Below, piece after piece: positions 62,532 through 64,000 of a stretch of DNA of 64,000 bases. The translations under genes and the position numbers were made by a program. A model generated the notes under the pieces. It did no database searches. It was not told the origin of the DNA and saw only the letters and a program-made list of their open reading frames with translations. The stretch is taken from the NCBI RefSeq assembly GCF_012927085.1, contig NZ_JABBFX010000004.1, forward strand, positions 124,001 through 188,000, written 5' to 3'. The first letter of the stretch is position 1; every line of letters starts with the position of its first letter. This DNA comes from Ramlibacter agri (lineage in GTDB: Bacteria > Pseudomonadota > Gammaproteobacteria > Burkholderiales > Burkholderiaceae_C).

Positions 62532-64000
<1,469 letters not shown>

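Overview
The window looks like chromosomal core genome of a high-GC betaproteobacterium, most likely a Comamonadaceae member related to Ramlibacter or Variovorax. This is inferred from strongly GC-rich codon use, from gene orders typical of Burkholderiales (rlmN-pilW-rodZ-ispG-hisS-yfgM-bamB-der-hfq-hflX-hflK-hflC-hisZ-purA), from a betaproteobacterial proteasome homologue, and from several intergenic inverted-repeat families of that group. I see no rRNA, tRNA, CRISPR array, transposase, integrase or prophage gene, and no stretch above 300 bases without a gene.

Layout. 1-7.6 kb: the 3' end of a MetE-like gene, an orphan membrane-fusion adaptor, an N-formylglutamate amidohydrolase coupled to an L-2-hydroxyglutarate-oxidase-like flavoprotein, pyrD, rpiA, a DUF4124/glutaredoxin protein and an M3 oligopeptidase. 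7.7-12.5 kb: a branched-chain-amino-acid-type ABC importer (binding protein, LivH, a fused LivM-LivG, LivF), all on the minus strand. 12.7-16.8 kb: folD, then a FixJ-like regulator and a PAS histidine kinase transcribed away from aceE. 17-23.8 kb: the pyruvate dehydrogenase operon aceE-aceF-BPH-lpdA, in which a proteasome-like Ntn-hydrolase gene sits between E2 and a lipoylated E3. 23.8-29.7 kb: an orphan pilin, an NlpC/P60 peptidase, a PQQ-type sugar dehydrogenase, a NarL-type regulator, a receiver-first histidine kinase, an ATP-grasp enzyme and an isochorismatase-family hydrolase. 29.8-33.9 kb: prpE and a chemoreceptor. 34-41.6 kb: the 2-oxoglutarate dehydrogenase operon sucA-sucB-lpdA, then zapE and a small secreted protein of unknown function. 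41.7-44.8 kb: a PP2C phosphatase, a DUF465 protein and a DinG/YoaA-type Fe-S helicase. 44.8-64 kb: envelope biogenesis, RNA modification and ribosome functions (bamD, rluD, scpB, rluB, ndk, rlmN, pilW, rodZ, ispG, hisS, yfgM, bamB, der, hfq, hflX, hflKC, DUF2065, hisZ) ending in a truncated purA.

How the parts fit. Both 2-oxoacid dehydrogenase complexes lie within about 23 kb, each with its own E3: the PDH E3 has an N-terminal lipoyl domain and the OGDH E3 does not. The PDH operon is flanked by a two-component system that may regulate it. Two of the BAM lipoproteins (BamD, BamB), RodZ, PilW and HflKC make the right third an envelope-assembly neighbourhood mixed with translation genes. The most unusual item is the BPH proteasome-like gene inside the PDH operon, whose stop codon overlaps the lpdA start codon. 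At least five kinds of intergenic inverted-repeat elements occur, one of which supplies the hisS stop codon and one of which splits sucA from sucB.
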